From Chitinophagaceae bacterium (lineage in GTDB: Bacteria > Bacteroidota > Bacteroidia > Chitinophagales > Chitinophagaceae), in contig JAICXX010000001.1 of NCBI GenBank assembly GCA_025934485.1, forward strand, positions 1 to 64,000: a stretch of DNA of 64,000 nt, read 5' to 3'. This document shows, piece by piece, positions 35,164 to 42,601 of this stretch (position 1 is its first letter; every line of letters begins with the position of its first letter). A program made the position numbers and the translations under genes. The notes below the pieces were generated by a model. It was given only the letters and a program-made list of their open reading frames with translations. It searched no databases and was not told where the DNA came from.

Positions 35164-35362
35164 TCTCGGACTTGGCCTTTCCGCCGTCGCATTTCCCGCT
35201 GCTTTCGTTGCAGGGATCTTCGGCCTTCGAGGAGCGAGCCCGGACATAGGAGAAAAGCAAAACACTCATTGAGGCCACCAGGACCACGATGAACAACTTA
35301 AAGTAAATGTTGTTTGGGCTTCGGCCGGCAGACCTTCGGTCTACCCGAATTTTGCGTTTCAT
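35114..35362 (-). CDS. Small single-pass membrane protein, unknown
   Basis: Protein of 82 residues. A basic N-terminus is followed by one membrane helix (about 23-41: LFIVVLVASMSVLLFSYV). Two Cys lie in a short hydrophilic loop (EDPCNESSGKCD), and the amphipathic ending is KSEIILLESLTHNLLVSNR. Residues 6-15 (RVDRRSAGRS) are encoded by a double-hairpin intergenic element at 35317-35347. The 3' end overlaps the 22-bp tandem repeats. I recall similar short proteins with a conserved C-terminal helix in Chitinophagaceae, of no known function. It is divergent from kbl. Confidence 0.6.
   Translation of the reverse strand: MKRKIRVDRRSAGRSPNNIYFKLFIVVLVASMSVLLFSYVRARSSKAEDPCNESSGKCDGGKAKSEIILLESLTHNLLVSNR
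35317..35347. repeat. Double-hairpin element (copy inside a small gene)
   Basis: ggc-ttc-ggcc is followed directly by ggcagacc-ttc-ggtctacc, the second stem having one mismatch. It belongs to the variable-stem family described in the findings and encodes the N-terminal residues of the small membrane protein. Confidence 0.6.
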
Positions 35363-35462
35363 GCGTAAGAAAGTGTTGCCTTTGGAGGACGAAATTACAC
35401 ATAAATTTGTTACAGCTGGACAAAAAAATGGGTGCCATCTAATAGATGATGGGTCAACTACT

Positions 35463-35470
35463 TACCTTTG
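35463..35470 (+). promoter_or_regulatory. -7 box for kbl
   Basis: TACCTTTG matches TAnnTTTG, 21 nt before the ATG at 35492. Confidence 0.6.
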
Positions 35471-35491
35471 GTCTCTTAAAAAATCATCGCC

Positions 35492-36682
35492 ATGAACGCC
35501 TCCTTTGTGAAACGCATTGCCACCGAGCTGGACGAGATCAAAGCCGCCGGCTTATTCAAGACCGAAAGGATCATTGCCAGCCCCCAGGGCGCCGAGATCA
35601 CGGTGAACGGCAAAAAGGTTTTGAATTTCTGCGCTAACAACTATCTCGGGTTGTCGTCACATCCAAAAGTCATCGAGGCGGCTCATAAGACGATCGATCG
35701 CCGGGGGTATGGTATGAGCAGTGTCCGCTTTATCTGCGGTACGCAGGATATCCATCGCGAGCTGGAACAGAAGATCGCTACCTTCCTCGGCACTGAAGAC
35801 GCTATCCTCTATGCCGCTGCTTTCGACGCGAACGGTGGCGTCTTCGAACCACTGTTCGGCGAACAGGACGCCATTATCTCGGACGAGCTCAATCACGCGT
35901 CCATCATCGACGGCGTCCGGCTTTGCAAGGCCCGCCGGCTTCGGTATAAGCACAACACGATGGCCGATCTGGAGCAGCAGCTCAAGGCCGCACAGGATGC
36001 CCGCAGCCGGATCATCGTCACTGATGGCTCGTTCAGCATGGACGGCACCATCGCCCAGCTCGACAAGATCTGCGATCTCGCCGACAAATATGACGCCATC
36101 GTCATGATCGACGAATCGCATTCCTCCGGCTTCCTGGGAAAAACGGGCCGCGGTACGCACGAACATTGCGGGGTCATGGGCCGGATCGATCTTATCACCG
36201 GCACCCTTGGCAAGGCCCTCGGCGGCGCCAGCGGCGGCTTCACCAGCGGGAAGAAAGAGATCATTGAGATGTTGCGTCAGCGCAGCCGCCCGTATTTGTT
36301 CTCCAACACCCTCGCTCCGGCAATCACCGGCGCCTCCATCGCAGTACTCGACATGCTGAGCGAGACCACTGCGCTGCGCGATAAGCTCGAGGCCAACACG
36401 AAATATTTCCGGTCGAAAATGACGGATGCCGGCTTCGACATCAAGCCCGGCGTGCATCCCATTGTCCCCATAATGTTGTATGATGCCGTCGTCGCGCAGA
36501 ATTTCGCCGCCCGCCTGCTGGAAGAAGAGATCTACGTCATCGGCTTCTTCTTTCCCGTGGTTGCCAAAGGACAGGCGCGCATCCGCGTTCAGCTCAGCGC
36601 CGCACACGAACAGCAACACCTGGACAAGGCCATCGCCGCGTTTGTAAAAGTTGGAAAGGAATTGGGCGTGCTGAAAAAATAA
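35492..36682 (+). CDS. kbl: Glycine C-acetyltransferase
   Basis: PLP-dependent alpha-oxoamine synthase of 396 residues that interconverts 2-amino-3-oxobutyrate plus CoA and glycine plus acetyl-CoA in threonine breakdown. It has the substrate-loop [10 protein letters not shown], the PLP-stacking region, the [11 protein letters not shown] Asp motif and the catalytic Lys in [14 protein letters not shown]. Length matches Kbl. The threonine dehydrogenase gene is not adjacent. A ridA gene follows convergently, and RidA proteins remove reactive imines from PLP enzymes. Confidence 0.95.
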   Translation: MNASFVKRIATELDEIKAAGLFKTERIIASPQGAEITVNGKKVLNFCANNYLGLSSHPKVIEAAHKTIDRRGYGMSSVRFICGTQDIHRELEQKIATFLGTEDAILYAAAFDANGGVFEPLFGEQDAIISDELNHASIIDGVRLCKARRLRYKHNTMADLEQQLKAAQDARSRIIVTDGSFSMDGTIAQLDKICDLADKYDAIVMIDESHSSGFLGKTGRGTHEHCGVMGRIDLITGTLGKALGGASGGFTSGKKEIIEMLRQRSRPYLFSNTLAPAITGASIAVLDMLSETTALRDKLEANTKYFRSKMTDAGFDIKPGVHPIVPIMLYDAVVAQNFAARLLEEEIYVIGFFFPVVAKGQARIRVQLSAAHEQQHLDKAIAAFVKVGKELGVLKK

Positions 36683-36755
36683 GGCCGGCGCAGGACGCGT
36701 GGCTTCCAGATCGCGTGGACAACCCCGCTCGCCCGGTCCCGTGCATGGCCACGCC

Positions 36756-37136
36756 CTACAAAGCCGCTATCATGCTGATCTCCACATTCGCGTTCTTAGG
36801 TAGCCCCTTGACAGCAAAGGTTTCACGTGCGGGAAAGTTCCCGGTGAAATATTTCCCATAGACCGTATTGACCTCGGCGAACAAGGCCATGTCGCTGAGC
36901 AGGATCGTCGTCTTGACCACGTGCTCGAAACCCCCGCCGGCTTCCGTGAGGATCGCACGCAGGTTGTGCATGACCTGATGCGTCTCGGCGATGATGTCCG
37001 CGGCGGTGATACCGCCCGTGGCAGGGTCGATAGGGATCTGACCGGAGATGAACAGGAGATTGCCGGTCTTGACAGCCTGGCTATAGGGCCCTATGGGGGC
37101 CGGGGCATTGGGGGTGTTGATGATGTTGGTTTCCAT
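36756..37136 (-). CDS. RidA-family enamine/imine deaminase
   Basis: Protein of 126 residues, full length for the RidA/YjgF family. It shows APAPIGPYSQAVKTGNLLFI at the N-terminus, GQIPIDPATG, and the C-terminal Arg-containing PARETFAVKGLPKNANVEI. It hydrolyses 2-iminobutanoate and related imines, preventing damage to PLP enzymes. Convergent with kbl. The upstream 90-bp tandem repeats provide its promoter region. Confidence 0.93.
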   Translation of the reverse strand: METNIINTPNAPAPIGPYSQAVKTGNLLFISGQIPIDPATGGITAADIIAETHQVMHNLRAILTEAGGGFEHVVKTTILLSDMALFAEVNTVYGKYFTGNFPARETFAVKGLPKNANVEISMIAAL

Positions 37137-37147
37137 TCGGTAAATAT

Positions 37148-37385
37148 CGGCGGCTTCGGGTTGCCCACAAAATATGACCCTTGCCGCCGATCCATCTGAT
37201 GATTGGCCTTCGGCCGGCAGACCTCCGGCCTGCCCGTCGGCGGCTTCGGGTTGCCCACAAAATATGACCCTCGCCGCCGATCCATCTGATGATTGGCCTT
37301 CGGCCGGCAGACCTACGGTCTGCCAGTGGGCGGCTTCGGGTTCCCTGCCAAATCTAGCCCTCGCCGCCGATCCATCTTATGACTA
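37148..37385. repeat. 90-bp tandem repeats between ridA and a dehydrogenase gene
   Basis: The phrase cggcttcgggtt recurs at 37151, 37241 and 37331, exactly 90 bp apart. Copies 1 and 2 are nearly identical, while copy 3 is partial and diverges into the promoter of the next gene. Each of the first two units ends in a double-hairpin element (37205-37234 and 37295-37324). Because 90 is a multiple of three, a long frame runs through the array, but it is not the gene start. Confidence 0.85.
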
Positions 37386-37391
37386 TCTTTG
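37384..37391 (+). promoter_or_regulatory. -7 box formed in the third 90-bp repeat
   Basis: TATCTTTG matches TAnnTTTG and lies 7 nt before the ATG at 37399. The corresponding positions of copies 1 and 2 read gatgattgg, so the box arose where copy 3 diverges. It supports the start at 37399. Confidence 0.6.
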
Positions 37392-37398
37392 CGCCCAT

Positions 37399-38085
37399 AT
37401 GACCATCGCCGCCATTACGGAAAACCATCCCGAAAAAGACCTCTCCGCGCTTTTTCCCGGCGCAGAAGTCAGGTGGATGGCTACCATACCCGCGCAGGCT
37501 GAACCGGACATCGCAGCCTATGTCGACCTGGATTTTGTGGCCGATACCCGCCGGATAGAAAAGCTCGGTGCACTGCTGCCCAACCTGGTATTTGTAAATG
37601 CCGTGACACCGACAATACTGGAGATCGGCCGCCCCTTCATCCGCATCAATGCCTGGCCCGGTTTCGCGACCTTGCGGCTACACGAGCTGGTGATCCCCGG
37701 CATCGCGACTGAGATCGCCGCCGGTAATCCGGCCGGCACCGCGTCCGCAACAGCCATGGCCGACCGCGTCGGGGCCTTATACCAACAACTCGATTGCCGC
37801 TATCTGGCCGCCCCGGATGTCCCCGGCATGATCAGCGCCCGCGTCGTCGCCGGCATTATCAACGAAGCCTGGTATACCTGGGAAGAAAAGGTGAGCACCA
37901 AAGAGGAGATCGACACCGCTATGCGGCTCGGAACCAACTACCCGTTTGGTCCTTTCGAATGGGGGGAACGCATCGGCCTCGGGGAGGTCACCCGATTGCT
38001 CCTGGCATTGAGCAAAACCGACGAGCGCTACACCCCCGCCGGCTTGCTGCTGGAGGCTGCGGGTCTGGAGAGAAAGGCTGGCTGA
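37399..38085 (+). CDS. 3-hydroxyacyl-CoA dehydrogenase C-terminal domain protein
   Basis: Protein of 228 residues. The C-terminal half (about 130-220) matches the helical 3HCDH_C domain: GMISARVVAGIINEAWYTWE, then STKEEIDTAMRLGTNYPFGP and FEWGERIGLGEV. The N-terminal half does not show the GxGxxG NAD-binding motif of complete enzymes such as the one at 7926-8777, so the protein probably does not bind NAD in the usual way. It may be a degenerate or specialised relative; Bacteroidota carry similar short proteins next to tsaB-like genes. It starts at 37399, behind a -7 box. Confidence 0.75.
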   Translation: MTIAAITENHPEKDLSALFPGAEVRWMATIPAQAEPDIAAYVDLDFVADTRRIEKLGALLPNLVFVNAVTPTILEIGRPFIRINAWPGFATLRLHELVIPGIATEIAAGNPAGTASATAMADRVGALYQQLDCRYLAAPDVPGMISARVVAGIINEAWYTWEEKVSTKEEIDTAMRLGTNYPFGPFEWGERIGLGEVTRLLLALSKTDERYTPAGLLLEAAGLERKAG

Positions 38086-38172
38086 AGGCCGCAAAAGGCG
38101 TCCGGGACCGTTTGGGCCTAGCCGCGGTCATTAAAATGTGATTAAAAATTGTAATGTAAAAACTTCTTGGCG

Positions 38173-38844
38173 ATGGCGCTGATTTTAAGTATCGACACAG
38201 CGATGGCAAAAGCCGGCATCGCATTGTCAAAAGACGGGGTGGCCTTGTCCATCCTTGAAAACACCGCACAAAAAGAGCATGCGGCATGGCTGCACCAGGC
38301 CGTGGAGGAGGTCATGCGAACCACCGGTCATCACATGCGCGAACTGCAGGCGATAGCCGTGACCGCGGGCCCCGGATCCTATACGGGTCTGCGCGTTGGA
38401 ATGGCCGCTGCCAAAGGGTTTTGCTATGCTTTGAACATCCCGCTGATTGCGGAAGATACCCTTAAAGTGATGGCCTTCGCGGCCAAAGATCAAACCCCGG
38501 AAAAGCATCTGCTGTGCCCGATGATCGACGCCCGACGTATGGAGGTATTTACCGCACTTTACGGTCATGATATGACACCACTCCTTCCGTCAACCGCAAT
38601 GGTGATCGATCAGGATTCGTTCGCTTCCTGGCTTGCAGACAATAAAGTTTCGTTCTTTGGCGAGGGGGCCGATAAGTGTAAACCTCTAATCACAGCGCCC
38701 AGCGCGCATTTCACAGTGGTCAACTATCATGCCGGGTATCTGGGGATTATGGCTTTTTTACGATATTTGCAGGGTGAATTCACCGGTCTGGCGTACAGTG
38801 AGCCCGCTTATACCAAAGAATTCTACACTCATACAAGAAAATGA
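38173..38844 (+). CDS. tsaB: tRNA threonylcarbamoyladenosine synthesis protein TsaB
   Basis: Protein of 223 residues of the ASKHA fold, the dimerisation partner of TsaD in making t6A37 on ANN-decoding tRNAs. The N-terminus MALILSIDTAMAKAGIALSK and the signature VTAGPGSYTGLRVGMAAAKG are diagnostic. The ATG at 38173 is preferred over a TTG at 38167. It ends 116 bp before an ArsR-type regulator gene. Confidence 0.93.
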   Translation: MALILSIDTAMAKAGIALSKDGVALSILENTAQKEHAAWLHQAVEEVMRTTGHHMRELQAIAVTAGPGSYTGLRVGMAAAKGFCYALNIPLIAEDTLKVMAFAAKDQTPEKHLLCPMIDARRMEVFTALYGHDMTPLLPSTAMVIDQDSFASWLADNKVSFFGEGADKCKPLITAPSAHFTVVNYHAGYLGIMAFLRYLQGEFTGLAYSEPAYTKEFYTHTRK

Positions 38845-38895
38845 CTATATCATCATATAGGAAGATTTAGCCATTTTTATTCAAAGAGTTGATCA

Positions 38896-38903
38896 TAAAT
38901 TTG
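38896..38903 (+). promoter_or_regulatory. -7 box for the ArsR-type regulator
   Basis: TAAATTTG matches TAnnTTTG, 56 nt upstream of the ATG at 38960. It implies a leader of about 50 nt. Confidence 0.5.
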
Positions 38904-38959
38904 CCCGTACCTGTCGTATGTCACGTATCTTCTTGAAATCCTTAAAACGGTAATCGCTC

Positions 38960-39316
38960 ATGAGCTTAACGATGAACAATAATAGCTATTGGATGGTAGT
39001 AAACGCAGAAGGCTCCGATGGCGCCCCTGTCAAAGTCGATTTTTTGAATCTAAAGAAAGGAGCCCTGATTTTAAGAGCACTGAATCACAAATTGCGTCAA
39101 CAGATCATCCGCCTGCTGGATGAGAACAAAAAACTCACCGTCACCGAGATCTATGTCCACCTCCGCCTGGAACAATCTGTTGCTTCACAACACCTTGCTA
39201 TCCTGCGCCGTGCGGGTATCGTAAAGACCCAGCGGGACGGAAAGTTTATCTATTATATCATCAACCACGACCGTCTCAGCGAGATCATGAAGTGTGTTGA
39301 CGAATTGATAGATTAA
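38960..39316 (+). CDS. ArsR-family winged-helix regulator
   Basis: Protein of 118 residues. The winged HTH spans about 38-105 (LNHKLRQQIIRLLDENKKLT, VTEIYVHLRLEQSVASQHLA, ILRRAGIVKTQRDGKFIYY). It has only one Cys (near the C-terminus), so neither a metal-thiolate site nor the two-Cys persulfide switch of SqrR/BigR can form within a monomer. It lies 103 bp upstream of the MBL-rhodanese gene in the same direction, which makes that gene a likely target. Starts at 38960 or 38972. Confidence 0.85.
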   Translation: MSLTMNNNSYWMVVNAEGSDGAPVKVDFLNLKKGALILRALNHKLRQQIIRLLDENKKLTVTEIYVHLRLEQSVASQHLAILRRAGIVKTQRDGKFIYYIINHDRLSEIMKCVDELID

Positions 39317-39325
39317 TCCGAACTT

Positions 39326-39353
39326 TGCCTTCGGCCGAACCCGCCATTCAGCG
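39326..39353. repeat. Double-hairpin element variant upstream of MBL-rhodanese
   Basis: A gcc-ttc-ggc hairpin is followed by cccgc-cattca-gcggg. It is a looser member of the double-hairpin family, with a 6-nt second loop. It lies between the ArsR-type gene and the MBL-rhodanese gene. Confidence 0.4.
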
Positions 39354-39419
39354 GGCGACCCCAAGCCGCCAAGGGTGGCTGGTCCGCGAGGACAATCATT
39401 AACGGTAAAAAGCAAGGCA

Positions 39420-40820
39420 ATGTTCATCCGACAATTATATACGGGCTGTCTCAGCGAGGCGGCATATTATATCGATAGCGATGGGGAAGCGGCTATCATC
39501 GATCCCCTGCGCGACATCGAAGTCTATCTAAAGCTTGCGGAGGAACGCAAGGCCAAGATCAAATACATCTTCGAGACCCATTTCCATGCCGACTTTGTCA
39601 GCGGCCATCTGGACCTGGCGAAAGCTACCAGCGCTCCCATTATCTATGGCCCGCGTACGGAGACGAACTTCCCCATCCATTTGGCTAAAGACGGCGAGCG
39701 CTTTCAACTCGGCGACAGCGCCATCGAAGTGCTGCATACCCCGGGCCATACGGTAGAATCTTCCTGCTACCTCGTCCGGGCGGAAGGGAAGCCCTATGCC
39801 CTCTTCACCGGCGACACCCTGTTCGTGGGCGACGTCGGCCGCCCCGATCTCAGCAGCGGCAATCTTAGCCGTGAAGAGCTGGCGGGCATGCTTTACGACT
39901 CCCTTCGCGCGAAGATCATGCCGCTGCCGGATGATCTCGTAATCTATCCGGCGCACGGTCCCGGCAGCAGCTGCGGCAAGAACCTGGGTCCCAGCACCTA
40001 TAGCACCCTCATAGAAGAAAAAGAAACGAATTATGCACTCAAGGAGCAGTCCAGGGAAGAGTTCATTAAAGCCGTAACGGATGGTCTTCTTGCTCCGCCG
40101 GACTATTTCTCCGTCAACGCGCGGATCAATAAAGAAGGCTACGAGAGTCTCGACGCTGTTCTGGAGACCGGCCTGCAGGCCCTCGACATCTCCGCCTTCA
40201 AAAAGTGGATCGACGAGGACGCCGTACTGCTCGACACCCGGCGTAGTGATTTTTTTGTTGCAGGCTTCGTCCCCGGCTCGATCAGCATTGGTCTCGACGG
40301 CCGCTTCGCCGAGTGGGCCGGCAGTATCCTGCCTTTCTCCAAGCCCATAGTGCTCGTCACCGCTCCCGGCGAAGAAAAGGAAAGTGTCGTCCGTCTCGCC
40401 CGTGTGGGCTTCGACAAGGTCAAAGGTTATCTGCAGGGTGGCTTCGAAGCCTGGCAGCAGGCCGGCGAAACCATCGATATGATCATCGACGTGGAGCCGG
40501 ACGAGCTGGCGATGGACATCCCCTTCGACGAGAACCTCGTAGTCGTCGATGTTCGCCGCGAAACGGAATTTGCGGATGGGCACGTTAAAGGCGCAGTCAA
40601 CATTCCCCTGCAGGAACTCACCGACCCGGGCAGCATGGCCCAGTTCGAAGAAAGGCATAACCTCTATGTCCACTGCGGCGGCGGTTATCGTAGCATCATC
40701 GCGGCATCCCTGCTCAAACGCCAGGGTATCCACAACCTGCGCAATGTCACCGGTGGCTGGGGTAAGATCAAAGATCAAAAAGGCATCGAAATAATAAAGG
40801 AGAAAAGTGTGTTGAACTAG
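39420..40820 (+). CDS. MBL-fold hydrolase with two rhodanese domains
   Basis: Protein of 466 residues. The metallo-beta-lactamase domain (about 1-240) has the ETHFHADFVSGH metal motif and the TPGHTVESSCYLV strand seen in persulfide dioxygenases and glyoxalase II-like enzymes. The first rhodanese domain (about 265-355) lacks a catalytic Cys, while the second (about 370-460) has the active loop VHCGGGYRS. The arrangement suggests sulfane-sulfur handling (persulfide oxidation coupled to sulfur transfer). It starts at the ATG at 39420; the frame opens earlier but through repeat-rich DNA. Its TAG overlaps the convergent regulator's stop. Confidence 0.88.
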   Translation: MFIRQLYTGCLSEAAYYIDSDGEAAIIDPLRDIEVYLKLAEERKAKIKYIFETHFHADFVSGHLDLAKATSAPIIYGPRTETNFPIHLAKDGERFQLGDSAIEVLHTPGHTVESSCYLVRAEGKPYALFTGDTLFVGDVGRPDLSSGNLSREELAGMLYDSLRAKIMPLPDDLVIYPAHGPGSSCGKNLGPSTYSTLIEEKETNYALKEQSREEFIKAVTDGLLAPPDYFSVNARINKEGYESLDAVLETGLQALDISAFKKWIDEDAVLLDTRRSDFFVAGFVPGSISIGLDGRFAEWAGSILPFSKPIVLVTAPGEEKESVVRLARVGFDKVKGYLQGGFEAWQQAGETIDMIIDVEPDELAMDIPFDENLVVVDVRRETEFADGHVKGAVNIPLQELTDPGSMAQFEERHNLYVHCGGGYRSIIAASLLKRQGIHNLRNVTGGWGKIKDQKGIEIIKEKSVLN

Positions 40821-41482
40821 TCAATACGTACGATCCCATTCTTCACCGCATACATGGCCAGGCCTACCCGGGTCTTGACATCCAGCTTTTCGAATAGGGC
40901 ATCCCGGTAGCCATCGATCGTCCGCGGACTGAGCGACATCCGGTCCGCGATCTCCTTGTAGGTCCATTCCGTACACACGAGCTTCATGAATTCTACCTCA
41001 CGCTCGCTGAGCGTCATGAGCCGTACACGCATCCTGGGCTCGTCGAGTCCGGTGATCATATGGATCAGCTTGCCCGTGACATTGTCCGTGTAATAATACC
41101 CCTTCTCCACAATGGAGTCCAGCGCGGCCCGGAGCTCGGCGGCTTCTATATCCTTGAGAATATAGCCTTTTGCGCCGTTCTTCAACATGCGCACCACGGA
41201 GCTGTCCGTGTCGTACATGGACAATGCCAGCACCTTGATCTCGGGACAATGCCGCCTGAGCCAGCAGGCGGTTTCAAAACCATCCATGTCCGGCATGTTG
41301 ATGTCCAGGAGGATAATGTCAGGACGGGGGAATTCTTTCAATTGCCTGATGAGGTCTTTCCCACTACAGGCTTCAAATAGTACTTCGTACTCGCCGAAAC
41401 CTCGTATCAGGCTGGCGAGTCCGCTGCGGAGTAGCACGTGATCATCCACGAGCACTACGCCTGGTTTAGCAGTTGTCAACAT
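40817..41482 (-). CDS. NarL/FixJ-family response regulator
   Basis: Protein of 221 residues. The receiver domain (about 5-125) has the DD pair, the phospho-acceptor Asp in IILLDINMPDMDG and the Lys in GYILKDIEA. The C-terminal LuxR-type HTH (about 155-215) reads LSEREVEFMKLVCTEWTYKE and IADRMSLSPRTIDGYRDAL. No histidine kinase lies beside it. The stop codon overlaps that of the convergent MBL-rhodanese gene within a shared CTAG. A 7-bp inverted repeat (aggtggt / accacct, 41503-41537) lies just upstream of its start. The 202-bp gap beyond holds no gene. Confidence 0.92.
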   Translation of the reverse strand: MLTTAKPGVVLVDDHVLLRSGLASLIRGFGEYEVLFEACSGKDLIRQLKEFPRPDIILLDINMPDMDGFETACWLRRHCPEIKVLALSMYDTDSSVVRMLKNGAKGYILKDIEAAELRAALDSIVEKGYYYTDNVTGKLIHMITGLDEPRMRVRLMTLSEREVEFMKLVCTEWTYKEIADRMSLSPRTIDGYRDALFEKLDVKTRVGLAMYAVKNGIVRID

Positions 41483-41684
41483 CTTGAGAGTCGTTTGGGT
41501 TTAGGTGGTGTCGGGTTCGCTACTAATCAGACCACCTGACCAGGACAACCAGGGACGGAAAAGGGGGGTAAAGATCAAAGAAGTGTTAATCGAGGAATAT
41601 GTACGACGGCCGAGGCCCGACCGGTTGTAGTAAATTTATTATAATTTCCTGATACGTCATAGGTCAGTGGAAATATTTAGTTGG

Positions 41685-42590
41685 CTATAGACCCCGGGGA
41701 GGGGTAGTATCGACCCACAAAGACGCAGGCGACGGTGCCCAGGTAAATTTGAAGCGCTTGTGACTCCATAACCAGCAGTCCGGCTGTTTGCGAATGGCGT
41801 CTTCCAGTAGCCTTGCAAACCGGCGGGTAAGCTCTCCCTCCGGCAGCTCTCGCGGATGGTCGGCGATGGTGATGAACTCCGCGCGATAGTAGCCGCGACG
41901 CGGTTTGTAGATCCGGACAAAGACGGCGGGGATATCGGCGATGCGGGCTCCACGCTCCGGCCCGCGGATAAAGGCGGTGGGCCGGTCGAAGAAGTTGAGC
42001 CAATAAGCGTTCTCCGTACCGCTGGGCGACTGGTCGGCGACGAGGACGAGCATATACTGCTCGTGTCTATGGGAGATGATAGCCTTGTTCATCCGCGTCG
42101 CCGGCAACAGCACCGAGCCTGTGCGGCTCCGCAAATGTTTGAACAGCCGCTCGAAGATCTTGTTTTCCACCGGCATATAGGCGACGAGGAAGCTATAATT
42201 TGTACGCGGGGGCATGGCCATGTTCGCGATCTCCCAGTTAAAACAATGACCGAGATGCATTTGCAGCTTTCGCCCCTGAGCATGGTATTGGTCCAGCAGT
42301 TCCGGGTTGTCAAGCACCAGGTGTTTCTCCAAAAACCGCGGGCCTGCCGAAAGCAGCTTAATGGTCTCGATAAAGTTGTCGGTGAAGTTGCGGTAGAACC
42401 GTTTGGCTGTCCGCAGCCGTTCGGCATCCGACCAGGCGGGGAAAGCGATCGCCAGATTCGAAAGCACCACACCCCGCCGGTACCGGATCACCGCATATAA
42501 CAGAAAGGCGAGGACGTCGGACAACCCGTATAACAACCACATCGGAAGCAGGGACAGGAGATAGAGCAACCCATATACCAGGTAATACAT
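41685..42590 (-). CDS. Lysophospholipid/lipid A acyltransferase (LpxL/HtrB-like)
   Basis: Membrane-associated acyltransferase of 301 residues. An N-terminal hydrophobic helix pair (about 5-35) anchors it; the catalytic motif appears as HLGHCFNWE (HxxxxxE) near residue 120, followed by VLVADQSPSG and further conserved blocks of the LpxL family. It transfers secondary acyl chains to lipid A or a related lipid. The ATG at 42588-42590 avoids overlap with the upstream kinase-RapZ gene; a start at 42617 would overlap it by 16 nt. In either case the two genes are probably co-transcribed. Confidence 0.88.
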   Translation of the reverse strand: MYYLVYGLLYLLSLLPMWLLYGLSDVLAFLLYAVIRYRRGVVLSNLAIAFPAWSDAERLRTAKRFYRNFTDNFIETIKLLSAGPRFLEKHLVLDNPELLDQYHAQGRKLQMHLGHCFNWEIANMAMPPRTNYSFLVAYMPVENKIFERLFKHLRSRTGSVLLPATRMNKAIISHRHEQYMLVLVADQSPSGTENAYWLNFFDRPTAFIRGPERGARIADIPAVFVRIYKPRRGYYRAEFITIADHPRELPEGELTRRFARLLEDAIRKQPDCWLWSHKRFKFTWAPSPASLWVDTTPPRGL

Positions 42591-42601
42591 AGACGATCGT
42601 G

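Noticed and set aside
37174-37398. Upstream extension of the 3HCDH-family gene through the 90-bp repeats
   Set aside because: The extra residues only translate the repeat (possible because 90 is a multiple of 3), and a -7 box lies right before the ATG at 37399.
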